Assembly: GCA_950106755.1 (NCBI GenBank)
Contig: OX467085.1
Coordinates: 4,464,001-4,528,000, forward strand
DNA: 64,000 nt
From: Climacium dendroides
Lineage: Eukaryota > Streptophyta > Bryopsida > Hypnales > Climaciaceae
Direction: 5' to 3'
Shown: positions 23,801-34,231 of the stretch, piece by piece
How the letters are laid out: each line of letters starts with the position of its first letter
Numbering within the stretch: the stretch's first letter is position 1
The notes under the pieces: generated by a model
Database searches by the model: none
What the model was told of the DNA's origin: nothing
Seen by the model: only the letters and a program-made list of their open reading frames with translations
Made by a program: the position numbers and the translations under genes

Positions 23801-24979
23801 CAACCAGAGGGATACATACAACCTGGCCATGAAGACAAAGTATGTCTCCTCCTGAAATCACTTTACGGACTAAAACAATCAGCTCGTGATTGGTATGATG
23901 AAATTAATTTATTTTTAATCAGTCAAGGATTTATACGCTGCAAATCCGATACAAATATTTATCTCAAACGCTCCAACTTGTTATTGATATTTTTAGGTTT
24001 ATATATCGATGATATAATCTTAATCTCCAACGATTTTCAGTATCTCTGCGCACACAAAGCCTTGCTATCCCACAAATTTTCCATGACTGATAATGAAGAA
24101 CTTGACTATATTTTGGGAGTGCAAGTCCAACGTGATCGTAGAGCAAAAACCTTAACCTTATCACAGGATAAATATATCTCCGATATATTAACAAAATTCA
24201 ATATGATGCAATGCAACCCTGTTAGTACACCTTTAGAAACTGGCATTCGATACTCCAAAGAACAAAGTGAAAATCTCACTCAAGCTAACCAATCATTTAT
24301 GGACAAAGTTCCATATAAAAATGCCATTGGCATGTTACAGTATTTAGTCACTTGGACAAGGTGGGATATCACCTTTGCTGTAAACCACCTAGCGCAATTC
24401 ATGGTAAATCCCGCTCCAATCCATTGGACTGCAATAAAACGTATTTTTCGATATCTTCGTGGAACCATGAATCGCGGACTTACTTACAGCGGACTTCAAA
24501 TTCCTTCATCTTACATATTACACGGCTGGAGTGACGCCGATTGGGCAGGCGATATTGACACACGTCGCTCAACTTCTGGTTACTTGTTTCAGCTTAATTC
24601 CTCTTGCCTGGTTTCATGGCAAAGTCGTAAACAACCTGTTGTTGCTCTGTCTTCAACTGAAGCTGAGTACATAGCTGCAGCAACCGCTACCAAAGAACTT
24701 TTGTGGCTACAAACTCTCATTTCCGAACTTGGATTCACTCTCAACTTACCAAGTATAATCTATTGCGACAATCAGTCGTGTATAGCTTTAAGTGAGAATC
24801 CTAAGTTCCACGACAGATCTAAACACATTGATATGAGATTTCATTTTCTACGCGAAACGGTCAATTCTAAACTCCTAAAATTGGAGTTCACTCCAACATC
24901 CTTAATGCTGGCTGATATCTTGACAAAATCATTATCGAAAGCCAAACATCATAATTGCCTCAACGGCACCAGCAACTAA
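20813..24979 (+). CDS. Copia gag-pol polyprotein, 1388 aa, uninterrupted
   Basis: The single frame encodes all copia functions in order. Gag (UBN2-like) fills about residues 1-250. A CCHC zinc knuckle (CHYCGKPGHKAPDC) spans 252-265. The aspartic protease signature LDSGAS has its D at 307. The pre-integrase HHRLGH motif is near 448. The integrase DDE residues are D512 (HTDL), D575 (SDNGGE) and E611 (in NGVSEC, where the usual basic residue after E is C). The reverse transcriptase YIDD box is at 1064-1067. RNase H starts near SDADW (D1241) and ends with the DILTK motif. Products would assemble virus-like particles in the cytoplasm and integrate cDNA in the nucleus. No frameshift or stop is present. 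Confidence 0.95.
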   Translation: MASTNTNLAPRAYSISPLTAANYSTWSIKIEMLLIRSELWTVVDGTEVTPPESDVASLAAWRLKDSKARSDILLHCGEKQLITFRPLKTSKEVWDRIKQLYEKSNNASQVYLHKQLCRMSMTDSEDVVTFLESWQSTLQEAAISGCIFTDAQQVNLLLGALPESWSAFITTQGGIPDLNFNTLLSNILQQNSINMSKHPIPQTNAFYARGKFIKTSQYKPYQSGFTKSNFYKPKSSHQFNKNSSSQQLRIICHYCGKPGHKAPDCRKKQRDLANGKLQNNNYSSNEPLHLFSATISTSTISEFWYLDSGASQHISPIQNLFHEYYLLDHPKIILLGDNTSHKALGYGSITLQLKTGKLLNIQDVLHVPGLAKNLLSVAQITSTGNTIVIFTKDKCIIKSKSPTTNHNLIFQVNKDGNLFPIGIGMPPLIKAYNATTLSKSELDTLTWHHRLGHLNIQSLKTMQSHDLVIGIPSLNYILPTCEGCIFGKHHKQPYPKDPVTRATELLALIHTDLCGPMRTESFGKSLYFLIFIDDYSRYTHVYFLQKKSATLLHFIQYKTLVENQTSKKILFLRSDNGGEFTSKNFNIFCMDHGIQRHLTNPYNPSQNGVSECKNRTLIESTRSMLQTANLSNSYWAEAIQTACYLQNCSFTSSISQATPFELWTGIKPNLSHLRIFGSPAYSKIPEQTHTKLETKALKCIFVGYGEPVGIKGYRLYHVESGRLFFSRDVIFAEDHILSKSNLFQNDSSPSSSQSNFDDFYIINDQTSSQLENIQTQQLEPQQPEPKEHSQPPDLTLEKSQPTTPRISRPQTPESPHQLAISPHLRSHLRQTQSPRRTSQRSNKGTWNSTKFHDETSFAYAYITQILEPNSVQEALSGLDTIHWQQAMNKEYASLIKHGTWKLVDLPLGCSIVSTKWIFRRKYKSDGTLDRYKARFVARGFTQQEGIDYKDTFSPVIKTTSLRILFALAALHDYHIHQMDVITAFLHATLKEKIYISQPEGYIQPGHEDKVCLLLKSLYGLKQSARDWYDEINLFLISQGFIRCKSDTNIYLKRSNLLLIFLGLYIDDIILISNDFQYLCAHKALLSHKFSMTDNEELDYILGVQVQRDRRAKTLTLSQDKYISDILTKFNMMQCNPVSTPLETGIRYSKEQSENLTQANQSFMDKVPYKNAIGMLQYLVTWTRWDITFAVNHLAQFMVNPAPIHWTAIKRIFRYLRGTMNRGLTYSGLQIPSSYILHGWSDADWAGDIDTRRSTSGYLFQLNSSCLVSWQSRKQPVVALSSTEAEYIAAATATKELLWLQTLISELGFTLNLPSIIYCDNQSCIALSENPKFHDRSKHIDMRFHFLRETVNSKLLKLEFTPTSLMLADILTKSLSKAKHHNCLNGTSN

Positions 24980-25075
24980 ATATCTCCTACTTCGAAGCAA
25001 GGGGGAGTCCTACTATACTTCGAAGCTCAACAAAAACAAAACTTTCAAAGCTTAACGAATTCAGCTCTGCAGCTG

Positions 25076-25084
25076 AAGGGGGAG
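25076..25084 (+). other. Polypurine tract
   Basis: AAGGGGGAG immediately precedes the 3' LTR and would prime plus-strand DNA. A second similar run (AAGGGGGAG) lies about 80 bp upstream near 24998. Confidence 0.85.
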
Positions 25085-25285
25085 TGTTAGATCAATTAGC
25101 CTAATCAGCTTAGTAACGTTAGATTGAATAGACACACCTATCTGTATAATGAGACGTCACACCATTACGTTAGTTGAAGGGTCATAGGGTCACACTATAT
25201 AAAGAACAGTGTCATTTTTAATATATGATTAATATAATATTCTTGCGTCTATCATGTGTGTACTCTCTTATTCAGACCTTTAACA
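25085..25285 (+). repeat. 3' LTR of the copia element
   Basis: 201 bp, identical to the 5' LTR except at 25185 and 25246, both transitions. Confidence 0.96.
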
Positions 25286-25290
25286 CCAAG

Positions 25291-28019
25291 TGAATGGCCT
25301 TCCACAATTGCTCCACTTCTCCCAACAGCTAAGCAACCATAGTCTTCTTCAACTACCCGATACTCTGTCCACCAATAGCTTTTTCTTGTATACAAACCCC
25401 CTAAGCCATTCTTAATCCCAATTCTAAACCATTCTACTCACAAACCTCTAGACACTGTGACTCACTTGTTACAACGTCACCCATTTGAAGTATGGCATCT
25501 TCTAGCCCTTGATTTTTTCCATTGACTTCCTTCACCCCCTCATTCTTCACCCACAAACCAAGCTCCAACCTCACCTCAATACTAGGCTCTAGCTTCATGC
25601 CTTGCCATTCTTTTCCTCAAATATCCACACTCTTCAATACAACTACTACTTTCTGCAATTCTTCTATCTACATTTGATCTAACAAGTACCAACTTTGTTG
25701 GCAGTTGTTGGTCTTTTCTCCAAATGCACACAAATTTATCCAACCTCTACTTTTTTCGTACTCAACAACTATCCCTTTGATAAAAACAAATTATAATGAG
25801 TTTGGATATTTCATCTTGCAGCAATAGATGACCCCAAACCAAAATATCCCATAAAGTGGATTTAATTTTTTTTAGAAAGAGGATTCAATTGATCCATTGA
25901 AAAAAAACTAGGAACTCAAGTAGAAAAAAATAGAGAGAAATTTTTAAAATGGGTACCAAAGATGTTTGCTTTTGAATTTCATTGGATGTATGGAATATGG
26001 CAATACATGACTTATGCCAAATTAGTTTATAAAGTAGATTCATTTTCAAGAAAAAAAATAGGAAACAAATATATTTGCTTTATAAATCAATTACCTACAA
26101 ACAAGAAGTTTAGATTCTATCTTGATTCTTAGGTAGGATATATTTATAGGACCGTTCACCCATGATCTAGATTTTGTATATATATATAAAACGTAGCATT
26201 TTGAATATAAAAAGCTAAAGACAAATGAAAATCCAATCTATCACCACTAAAACAATGCATTGTAGTCAATTGCACCTGTCTTTAGCTTGTCAATTCATTC
26301 CACATAGACCCTCTTATATTAACTCACATTGGCAATTCCAATTGTTAAAAGATATTCAAAGGTCATAGTTCATATTGAATTTACCTGTACATGTGGAAAT
26401 TCTAGAAAAAAAAGGTAAAATTTGAATTGTTATTTCTACCTTAGAAATGTCCATGTGGAACAATCTTATTCCAAAATTTTATTTTCTTAAAAATACTAAT
26501 GAATAGATATATAAATCATATAGACTATATTGAATTATATTAAATTTATTTAGACCATCTTTTTAATTTGTATTGGATTATGTTCAAATTCCAATCACTT
26601 GTTTTAAGTAGTAAGTAATTTCAATTGAACTTCATCTACAAATTCAAAAAAGCTGTGAAAATTTGTCACTTACCTTAAATTGAACCATTAAGTTAATGAA
26701 TAACTGATTATTTTTTCATGAGACAGGGAAGGCCATGTAAGTTATGGTTTTAGATGCTACAAGGCAATTCAAACATCAAGTAGTTGGCTTGTTAATGATC
26801 TTTCGAAATTGAAACTTTTAAATTTGACAAGTTGGCGATTAGTTTGGATTAGGCTTTAATGAAATCTGCCAATGAAATATCAGAAAATACATCTTTATTA
26901 CCCAATATCTCATAACTAATTAATCTCTAAGAATCTTAAACCAACGGTGGAGATCAAATGTGAAGAAGTACAAAAAATATTATTCAATATTCACCGTTTT
27001 GAAAAGTACAAGGATTTGCCAAAAATACATGGGGCTAGAGTATTTATATCCACTATCTATTCTAATATATAAATTTCATTTGTTATACAAAATATAATGA
27101 TGGAAAAAATGAAATTATAAAACATGAAATATATATAAATACATAACTTTAGATATCAAGTATATAATTCAAGACTATGGTTGTTGAATTCAATTTAAAT
27201 AGTCGGGATCTTAATCACGCACTATATAATATCTTTCCTTATCTAAGACTTCCATGTTGTCATTAAAGCATTTGTATTTTTTCAAAGTAGCAATTCAATT
27301 TCATTGACCTTCCAACACAAACCTCTTTCACTGTCCCATCTAGTGTAGTTGTTTTGGACATCTTGATTTCAAGATGCTAGATGGAAGTATTGAATGAACA
27401 TGCAATTTATTTTTTCTTTAATTACAATGCGAATCAAACAAAGCCCTCGCAATCTAAACTAATTGATTGTCACCATCCGTGGGTCAAACTACAACAAAGT
27501 AGCCGTTGAAGAAATCACATGCCACCCTAAAAAATGGATACATGAGACCAATTATAGGCCCTACATAGGTGTCATCCTCTACAAACTCTTTATATGGGGA
27601 ATTTCATTAAAATGGTAATATTTTGCATGCCATTTATGCAAGTCAAAAGTACATACGATAGCACTTCTCGACATGTCAACCTCTTAGATGTGCCAATTCT
27701 GTCCCTAACAAGTCCAAATTGCAACACAACTCCCATGTTTCTTCACCCCCCATGCCATCTTTCATTTTATAGTATCCCTTTGTGCCACTTTCATGGAATA
27801 ATTGTCATTTTAATGAAATGCCCCATTTATAATCTTCACCATCTTCATTGATCTGGTCTACTTAAGTCACTTCAACTCAAGTAGTTGGCCAAAAACCGTC
27901 CTTTAGAACTATAGTGGTAGGTAGTGGTTCAAGCATTGCTACCCTTACATTATACTAGTAGTGTACTAAATGCTTATATCACCTTAAGGATTTCTTAGAA
28001 ACTTTGCATTGTATAAGTT
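25291..28019. other. Right flank of copia and AT-rich intergenic DNA
   Basis: 25291-25740 continues the pre-insertion sequence described for 19771-20145. Beyond it the DNA is AT-rich with no supportable gene. Confidence 0.5.
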
Positions 28020-28427
28020 CTACAAATACTCCCCAAATCCACAAATACCTTTCATAATATCCTCCATGCCTCTCATCACCTTCATTTGAACTAGCAATGG
28101 CTCTCCATGGGGCCACAAACCTTCACCTTTAGCATCTTCTTTCCACAACTTAATGCCTCTTCTATCGTTCCCCAACCACTCCACATCATTACACAACAAC
28201 TTGTACTTCATGATTGAAATTCCATTTGAATCTAGATAGAACTTGAGTTGTTGTGGCTTTATATGCTCAACAAGGATATTACCACCGTCAACAAATGAAC
28301 TTGCAATGAATCCCTTGAAATCGAGTACCTCTTTGATGAAGTGAGGGATAATAGAAATGGATTCCACATCCATGAATGACTTCATGAGCTCAGGGACTAT
28401 CAAGAAGCTCTCCTTTTTTAAAAACAT
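28020..28427 (-). CDS. Unidentified ORF, 135 aa
   Basis: An open frame from ATG with normal-looking amino-acid use (IIPHFIKEVLDFKGF, FYLDSNGISIMKYKLL, WPHGEPLLVQMKVM). It has no membrane segment or motif I know. It may be a fragment of a transposon gene or an exon. A TA-dinucleotide run lies just upstream (about 28473-28492). Identity unknown; it could still be chance, though it reads more like protein than its neighbours. Confidence 0.35.
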   Translation of the reverse strand: MFLKKESFLIVPELMKSFMDVESISIIPHFIKEVLDFKGFIASSFVDGGNILVEHIKPQQLKFYLDSNGISIMKYKLLCNDVEWLGNDRRGIKLWKEDAKGEGLWPHGEPLLVQMKVMRGMEDIMKGICGFGEYL

Positions 28428-29887
28428 ATTCTATCTTTCAAGCAAGGTATTAATGTTGTCATGTGTATGAGCCTATATATATATATATTTTATCTTTGAT
28501 GGCATTGTCCATTTGCGCATTTAAAATGAGTGGCAATGGCGTCCTTGGAATTAAAATTATTGGCAGCGGAGGAGAAAAACTTGACACATGTCCTTGTCTT
28601 TGAACACCTTAACCCCTAAATGACGGACCTATGACCGTTGATTTCAAGCCTCATTGTCATCACTCAGTTTGTTGCCATTTTGCAACTAGATATGTATGAA
28701 AAAAATTTAATTTATTTTTCAGAGATGAAACAAAATGTCTTCTTTGTTTCACCAAAATTTTAGATTTTTTTGTAAATAATTGATTTTTTTGTGAATTTTT
28801 GTAGATATAATGAAGAAAAATCATATCAAATAGAAAATTATTTCAAAAAATCTGAAAATTTCACCATGTGTGCATATTATAGTGATGAACAACATGGAGT
28901 AAATTCATGTTCCGTGCCATTCTATAATTAGAACGTAGTAGACATTGAACATACATCCAAAGTTCAAACTGCAATAAAAATTTGAATATTAAGAATTTTT
29001 TCAAAATTCAAATTGGAGTAGAAACTAGAGTGAATGAACTTTATTTTGTTAGTTGGGCTTAAATTCAAAAAATATCATTTTTGTAGAGAAATTTCAGATT
29101 TAAACCAAGGAGCAACAACTTCCTAAAATACACTAAAATAGCATATTTTGTGATCCGTTTTTTTTTAGTAACTTCTCATTTATATGAAGACAAACAATAG
29201 TAAAACTCCAAACTCAACTAGATTATCTTCATAACCCAACATGGAAGGTCAATAAGAAAGAAGTGGATGAAAAATTGCTTCCCAGCTCTCTACAATTCAA
29301 AAAGCATTCATCAAAAAGCCACAAAATGGCGTTGGCGTCGTTTTTGGGTTAAACAAAGTCATCAACTTTGCATTGACAAATAACTTCTAAGAGAAAGACT
29401 TTGGAGGGTTGTCACACCTTCTTGCACAACTTAGTGGACCTAATTTTGCTTCCAAAAAAAATTCATACTACTTACATTTAAAAGGGTTGTTACACCTTTT
29501 TGCATAACAACTCTCTACAGTACACATCCAAAAGCAACAAACTCTAAGCTTGTATCACACTCATTATATTGGCCAATGTAAAACATGTAGAGATATAGAA
29601 AAAGCTTGTGAAGATGAAGGTTGCAAGAGAAGAGATGCAAGAAGCCAAGCTAGTATGGCATCATTAACAAGATGCTTATAAATTAGTGAGCTACAATTTA
29701 ATGCCCTAGTTGTAGTTGCAAATAAATTTAAGCTCAAGGCGGGATGGAGTACTTTGAACTTTTTGCCACGTCCCGTGGTGTACTCTCTTAAAGATCCTCC
29801 TTTACTATCATGTATTTCTTTGGATCTAAGCAAGTTCATTAGAATTATAGTTTGTAGGTTGTGTTCATTCCCATTTCTTTAAAATAA
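28428..29887. other. AT-rich intergenic DNA
   Basis: No confident gene. A minus-strand ORF at 29564-29839 (91 codons) has no recognisable motif and may be chance. Confidence 0.5.
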
Positions 29888-30289
29888 TACTAGCAGTTGG
29901 CGCTTGCTATGCTATGCATTCACCATTAGAATTTCATTAGAAATTTTTATGTATTAGATAGAATGAAGAGTAAGAATTTCAATAAATCTTCAAATAAAAA
30001 TTACTAAAATCTTCATATAATTTTTTTATAAATAAACATATACTGAAATAAATAATAGAAATTTAATGAATGATGAATGAAATACATACAATGATGAATG
30101 CGGTAAAAGATTCACATACATTAGAATGCATTAGAAATTTGACTCAATTGTTACAAACAATAGCAATTCAAATAGAAGAATTTAAAAGAAAGCTTCATGA
30201 GTAATTTAATTGTTGTGAAATCCAAAATCGGTTCAATCTAATAAATTTCTCAAATCATTTGCTAGTAGCAATAGAAAATTGAAATCAGA

Positions 30290-33200
30290 TGTCGCAGCAT
30301 AGGGTAAGTGAAATTCCCTATTATGCTCACAAAAACCCCTTTAAAGCATAACAAAGTGATTCTAAAGATCGAACCCAAGAGACTCTGTGAAGTGTTTCGT
30401 GTTACTAGATGATTTGGAGAAAGTTTCTCATTTAATTCAATTACTCTTCTTTATCGCTCTTCTTTATCTCTCTTCACCCTTTTTTCCAAATACTGGATAA
30501 TTTCCTCCTCTTTCTATAGACAAATCCAGTCTAGACTACTACTGACCTGAATCAAAATCGATTGACAACCCACAAGAACCAAACCGGAACTCACACTTCC
30601 GACCGGTTCTCTTACTACTTTAACAGAGGACTTCCTTTCCTCAGTTTTTGTTCCGGTTTTGCTTAACCTCTGTTGGCACTTCAGAGGAATCTGCCACTTA
30701 TTCTTAGAGAGGTAGGCGCTCCTCTCCTTCCGGTCTTTATAGTGATGGAAAATTCACTCAGCTAATCTATCCTCCTATTCTAACAGGATCCGGTTTGATC
30801 TTTCATAGCAAACTAGAAATAATCACAGTCTGTAGGTCACACAAAAATCCCCCATACGATCCTCACTCACTACAACGACCTTACTGTCTTCTGAAATCCG
30901 TGCAAAACTAAGGTGGCTACAAGTGCGTCTGCCCGTGCCAACACAATCTAGCACTCTTCCGTTTACTCCTTTAGATAGTGAGACCTCTCAAGTGTTCGGA
31001 GGCTAACCCAGGCATTCCATCTGGTAGCTCTAGCACAGTTTGAGTATCCTTTCTCTTGCTGTCTAGCCTAGCACTGGCTATCTCACCTGGAATTATGAAC
31101 TCTAAACCTACTGAGGTGTCTTGATTCACTCCCAACACTTACAACCTGTTCACATGCACCTGCAATCACAAGAAGACAACAAGGGGAGAAGATCCTCCCA
31201 CACTCTACTCATCTATACTCAATCTCTCCTTCCCTTATCCGGCCAATCTTCGGGAAGACAAGGAAAATAATAGAAAATACACAAGAGACAGCATATGCAA
31301 GAAGGAAAAATCTCTCCGTCTCCGTCTTGAGACTCAAATTATATACAGAATTTACAAAAAGGTCTCTCCGGAAATCCGGCACTGATCCGACCGAGATTTT
31401 CGGATCTGAACTTCTTCTAACTTTCCGGAATAAGGTCCGGTCTAACAAAATTTCCTATCTTCTAATTCCTAACTACCTATCCCTCCTGAAGGGGTCCACC
31501 ACTATCTGGAGTAGCTATGGAGGAGAGTTCACTCAAATTCCTACTCTTATCTTCCCCTTCCGGAACTCGTTCCGGTTCTACAGGGGAAGTCACCCCTATC
31601 ATCGTCCGTGGGGCCTCTGAAGTGGAAGTTCTTCCGCCCTCTTTCTCCTTTGATATTGGAGTTTCGAACTTCCCCTCCAATATCACTACCTCATCGAACT
31701 CATCCGGGATCGAAATCCCGGATAGAGAGACCAACCCACTCTGGAACTTCCAGACGGTGTTCTCTAGCCCTTTTGCGTCCTTCTGGAATTCCTTCATGGC
31801 CTCTTCTAATTCTCCGGCAAAGTCAGTCAAGATGCGAGCGATGCAGGTACCTGAAGGTTTTTGATCCTTATGTACCCCCTCATCAAACAGCTTGGCTTTC
31901 GCCATTACGTCATCGGATGCCCCTACCACTACCGTCATCCGGTCGATCACAGCCCTGGTCTCCTCTTGCAAAGACATTGTGGCCTTCATTTGGTTGCGAT
32001 TAGCATCCAAGTCCTTCTGGTAACTTTGGATATCTCCTTGCAATCGGACCACCTGCTCGTCTGTCTCTCGCTGGTTGATGTTCTGCTTCAGCAATCTATC
32101 TTCCAACTCCTTAACTTCGTCCGGATTGCTGATGTAGTTCGTTACGGCTTCCGGTAGAGAACTAGTTGGAGCGCTTCCCACCAAGTCCGCCACCTCTCAA
32201 AGCGTCGTGGTCTTCACCTCCCAATCTGCTCTTACTGCACTGAGAATCCGGATTAGGTCGTTGTATGGGCCCGTCAAGTCCATCAGTTGAGACGATGGAA
32301 CGGGTCTTGGCTTGACCACTTCCACCGGCTTTTGCTTCTTTGGGACGACCGGCTCCACTAGTTCCGGTCCCTTGTCCTTCCGAAGCCTTGAAGGAGAACC
32401 CCTTAGATTGGGCGTCCTCTTGATCCTCCTTCGGTTGAGAGGAATGTCCTCTTCCTCCTCTTCTTCTTTGGTCCAATTCCTCTTCTTAGGGTTTTCACCC
32501 TTCTCCTCCGGTTTCGGGCTATCCGGTTCCGTCTCGGATTCTTCATCCGATCCACCGCACGTCCGGAGAGCCATCTGAGTTCTCCACTCCTTGTTCTCCT
32601 TTGAAGTCAGGAGACTCTGATTCTTATACAGGTGGAAAAGGTAGGGGCATACCGGAGTAGCCCTACTCTTTCCCACATTTGAGACCAAAACATTCACTAA
32701 CGTCTAAATGTAGGCTGCCCAATCCATTTGCTTCTCTTCGCTCAGGGCTCCAAAGATTGCATTTCCGATTGTGGAAGTCACCTGGGTGGGTTTTTCCGGA
32801 TGCAGGATTGGGAATAGGATTTCGAGCAATCGCCGTTGTCGCGCATTGACACAGACTTCGATGGCGTATCCGTCCTTGGGGTTAGCCGCTCCCCTGAATT
32901 TTCCGCGCACGAAGTCTCCCTTCCGGTTGGCTTGTTCCGCACCACCTTCCTCCAAGTCATAGACTTTCTTCCAAATCTCCCGTGTCCACATAGGCGGAAC
33001 CGGTCTGAGAGAGTTGTTGAACTGGTTAGGGGCTCCTTCGATGAGCTCCCTAACTATTGCCTCACTCCGAAAGCCCCAGGGTTTCCCCAAGAACCCCGAG
33101 CATTCCATGGCGGAGAGGTCTTCCATCAATTCTACTCTCTCCCGCTCACTACTGGGCTCTAAAGGAGCCACCTTCCTTACTCTGATTTCTATCCTTTGTG

Positions 33201-33829
33201 CGCTCGTCTGTACCTGATTCCGTCTGCGCTTTAACTACAGCATTCGTCTCTTTTTTAGATCGCTACCTCACTTCTCTCTTAGCCATACACTCACTCCCCG
33301 GTCTCAACCGAGTCGCTCAATGCACCAACCTTACACAATTCTCGCGGTACTCTATCTCAACCTCAACCACGCTCGCGCAACCAATTTTTCTCTAATCTCT
33401 GCGCTCGTGTAAAGGAAACAAACACACTTATACACAACTCTTAGACCTTGTACAATTCTCACACAAACACACTCAATTTGCAAACAAAAACACAAAGCAC
33501 TGAGAGCGCGCCAAGTATACTGGTGCTCCCAGGTACAAATGACAGTCAAACCCTAAAGCAACCTCTTTTGTACCCTGAAAACCTAATCATTACTTTTTTC
33601 CAATTTTCCGGATGCGAATCTTGAATCCGTTCCTCCGGTTATGGAACTAGATTGGATTCGTTTCCGATAGCCGTTCCTCTCCATAATCCGGGTCATTCAG
33701 GGCTTATGGTTCTAGTCTTCCTAACTCTTGGCTTTTCCTTTCCTTTCCGTGCCAATCCAAGTCTATATAATCTGGATTCCGTGTTTCAAAACACGATAGA
33801 GAGCAAAATCAAAAAGTTAGGTTGCGACA
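30290..33829 (-). mobile_element. 3540-bp TG...CA element inside the TIR element, TSD TCAGA
   Basis: The element starts TGTCGCA and ends TGCGACA. It is flanked by a perfect 5-bp duplication TCAGA (30285-30289 and 33830-33834). Restoring continuity across it recovers the host TIR element as seen in copy 2. TG/CA termini with a 5-bp duplication suggest a solo LTR or a small LTR-type derivative, but no internal LTR pair is visible. DNA transposons with TGT ends (Ginger-like) are another option. The sequence is GC-richer than its surroundings and rich in CCGG, and carries a long broken ORF on the minus strand. Confidence 0.8.
31477..33237 (-). pseudogene. Long ORF of the inserted element, interrupted by two stops
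   Basis: One minus-strand frame runs from about 33237 to 31477 and is broken only by TAG at 32704-32706 and TGA at 32197-32199. No ATG was found at its start; an AG lies just upstream, so it may be a spliced exon. The first part is globular (GFLGKPWGFRSEAIV, IWKKVYDLEEGG, EVCVNARQRRLLEILFPIL, CPYLFHLY). The middle is acidic and basic low complexity (EEEEEEDIPLNRRRIKR). The last part is a coiled-coil-like helix (ELEDRLLKQNINQ onward). I recognise no polymerase, protease or integrase. It resembles the extra or gag-like proteins carried by some plant elements; function unknown. Confidence 0.6.
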
Positions 33830-34231
33830 TCAGAAGCTCAAAGCTCACAAAAGCACAAAATCATAGAAATGCAAATGAAATATAAATCCAAGAAAAACAA
33901 TGGAATTGCTACCTTTATAATATCACCATATTGATCCTCTTTAATATCACCTCAATTGCAATGAATCTATAATTTCTATAATATCTCCCTTTATAAAAAG
34001 TGATATTACAAAGGTGTATGTGAACTGCTATTCTATTTCAGTAATTATATCACATTGTGTGAAAATATGATTTTTATGTATGCATGACTGGAAATATTTC
34101 TATAAAATAATTAAAATAATTATTTTAAAGACTTATAAAAATCATTATCATGCATTCTATTCAAATATATCAAATTTAAATTAATATGTGATACAATGAA
34201 TGCGTAGCATAGCAAGCATGAGCTCCTAATA

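Larger units (their letters stand above)
20146..25285 (+). mobile_element. Complete Ty1/copia LTR retrotransposon, TSD CCAAG
   Basis: A 5140-bp element is flanked by a perfect 5-bp duplication CCAAG (20141-20145 and 25286-25290). The two 201-bp LTRs start TG and end CA and differ at two positions only (C/T at 20246 against 25185, T/C at 20307 against 25246), which marks a recent insertion. It has a primer-binding site, a polypurine tract, an intact gag-pol frame with the copia domain order (integrase before reverse transcriptase), and an extra leader ORF. It may be able to move on its own; activity cannot be judged from sequence. Confidence 0.97.
29888..34231. mobile_element. TIR element, copy 1, split by a later insertion
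   Basis: The outer ends are inverted repeats: left GCTTGCTATGCTATGCATTC, right the reverse complement of GCTTGCTATGCTACGCATTC, inside a terminal TACTAG or TATTAG. Without the 3540-bp insertion (30290-33829) and one copy of its TSD the element is about 0.8 kb and aligns end to end with copy 2 at 36695-37517. It contains no ORF, so it is non-autonomous. The duplicated target is unclear, perhaps only TA. Confidence 0.75.

Noticed and set aside
28470..28492. TA-repeat as a regulatory site
   Set aside because: Simple AT microsatellite. No evidence of function.
30290..33829. Full LTR retrotransposon
   Set aside because: No second LTR, primer-binding site, protease, integrase or polymerase inside the unit. 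Only the TG/CA ends and 5-bp duplication fit.
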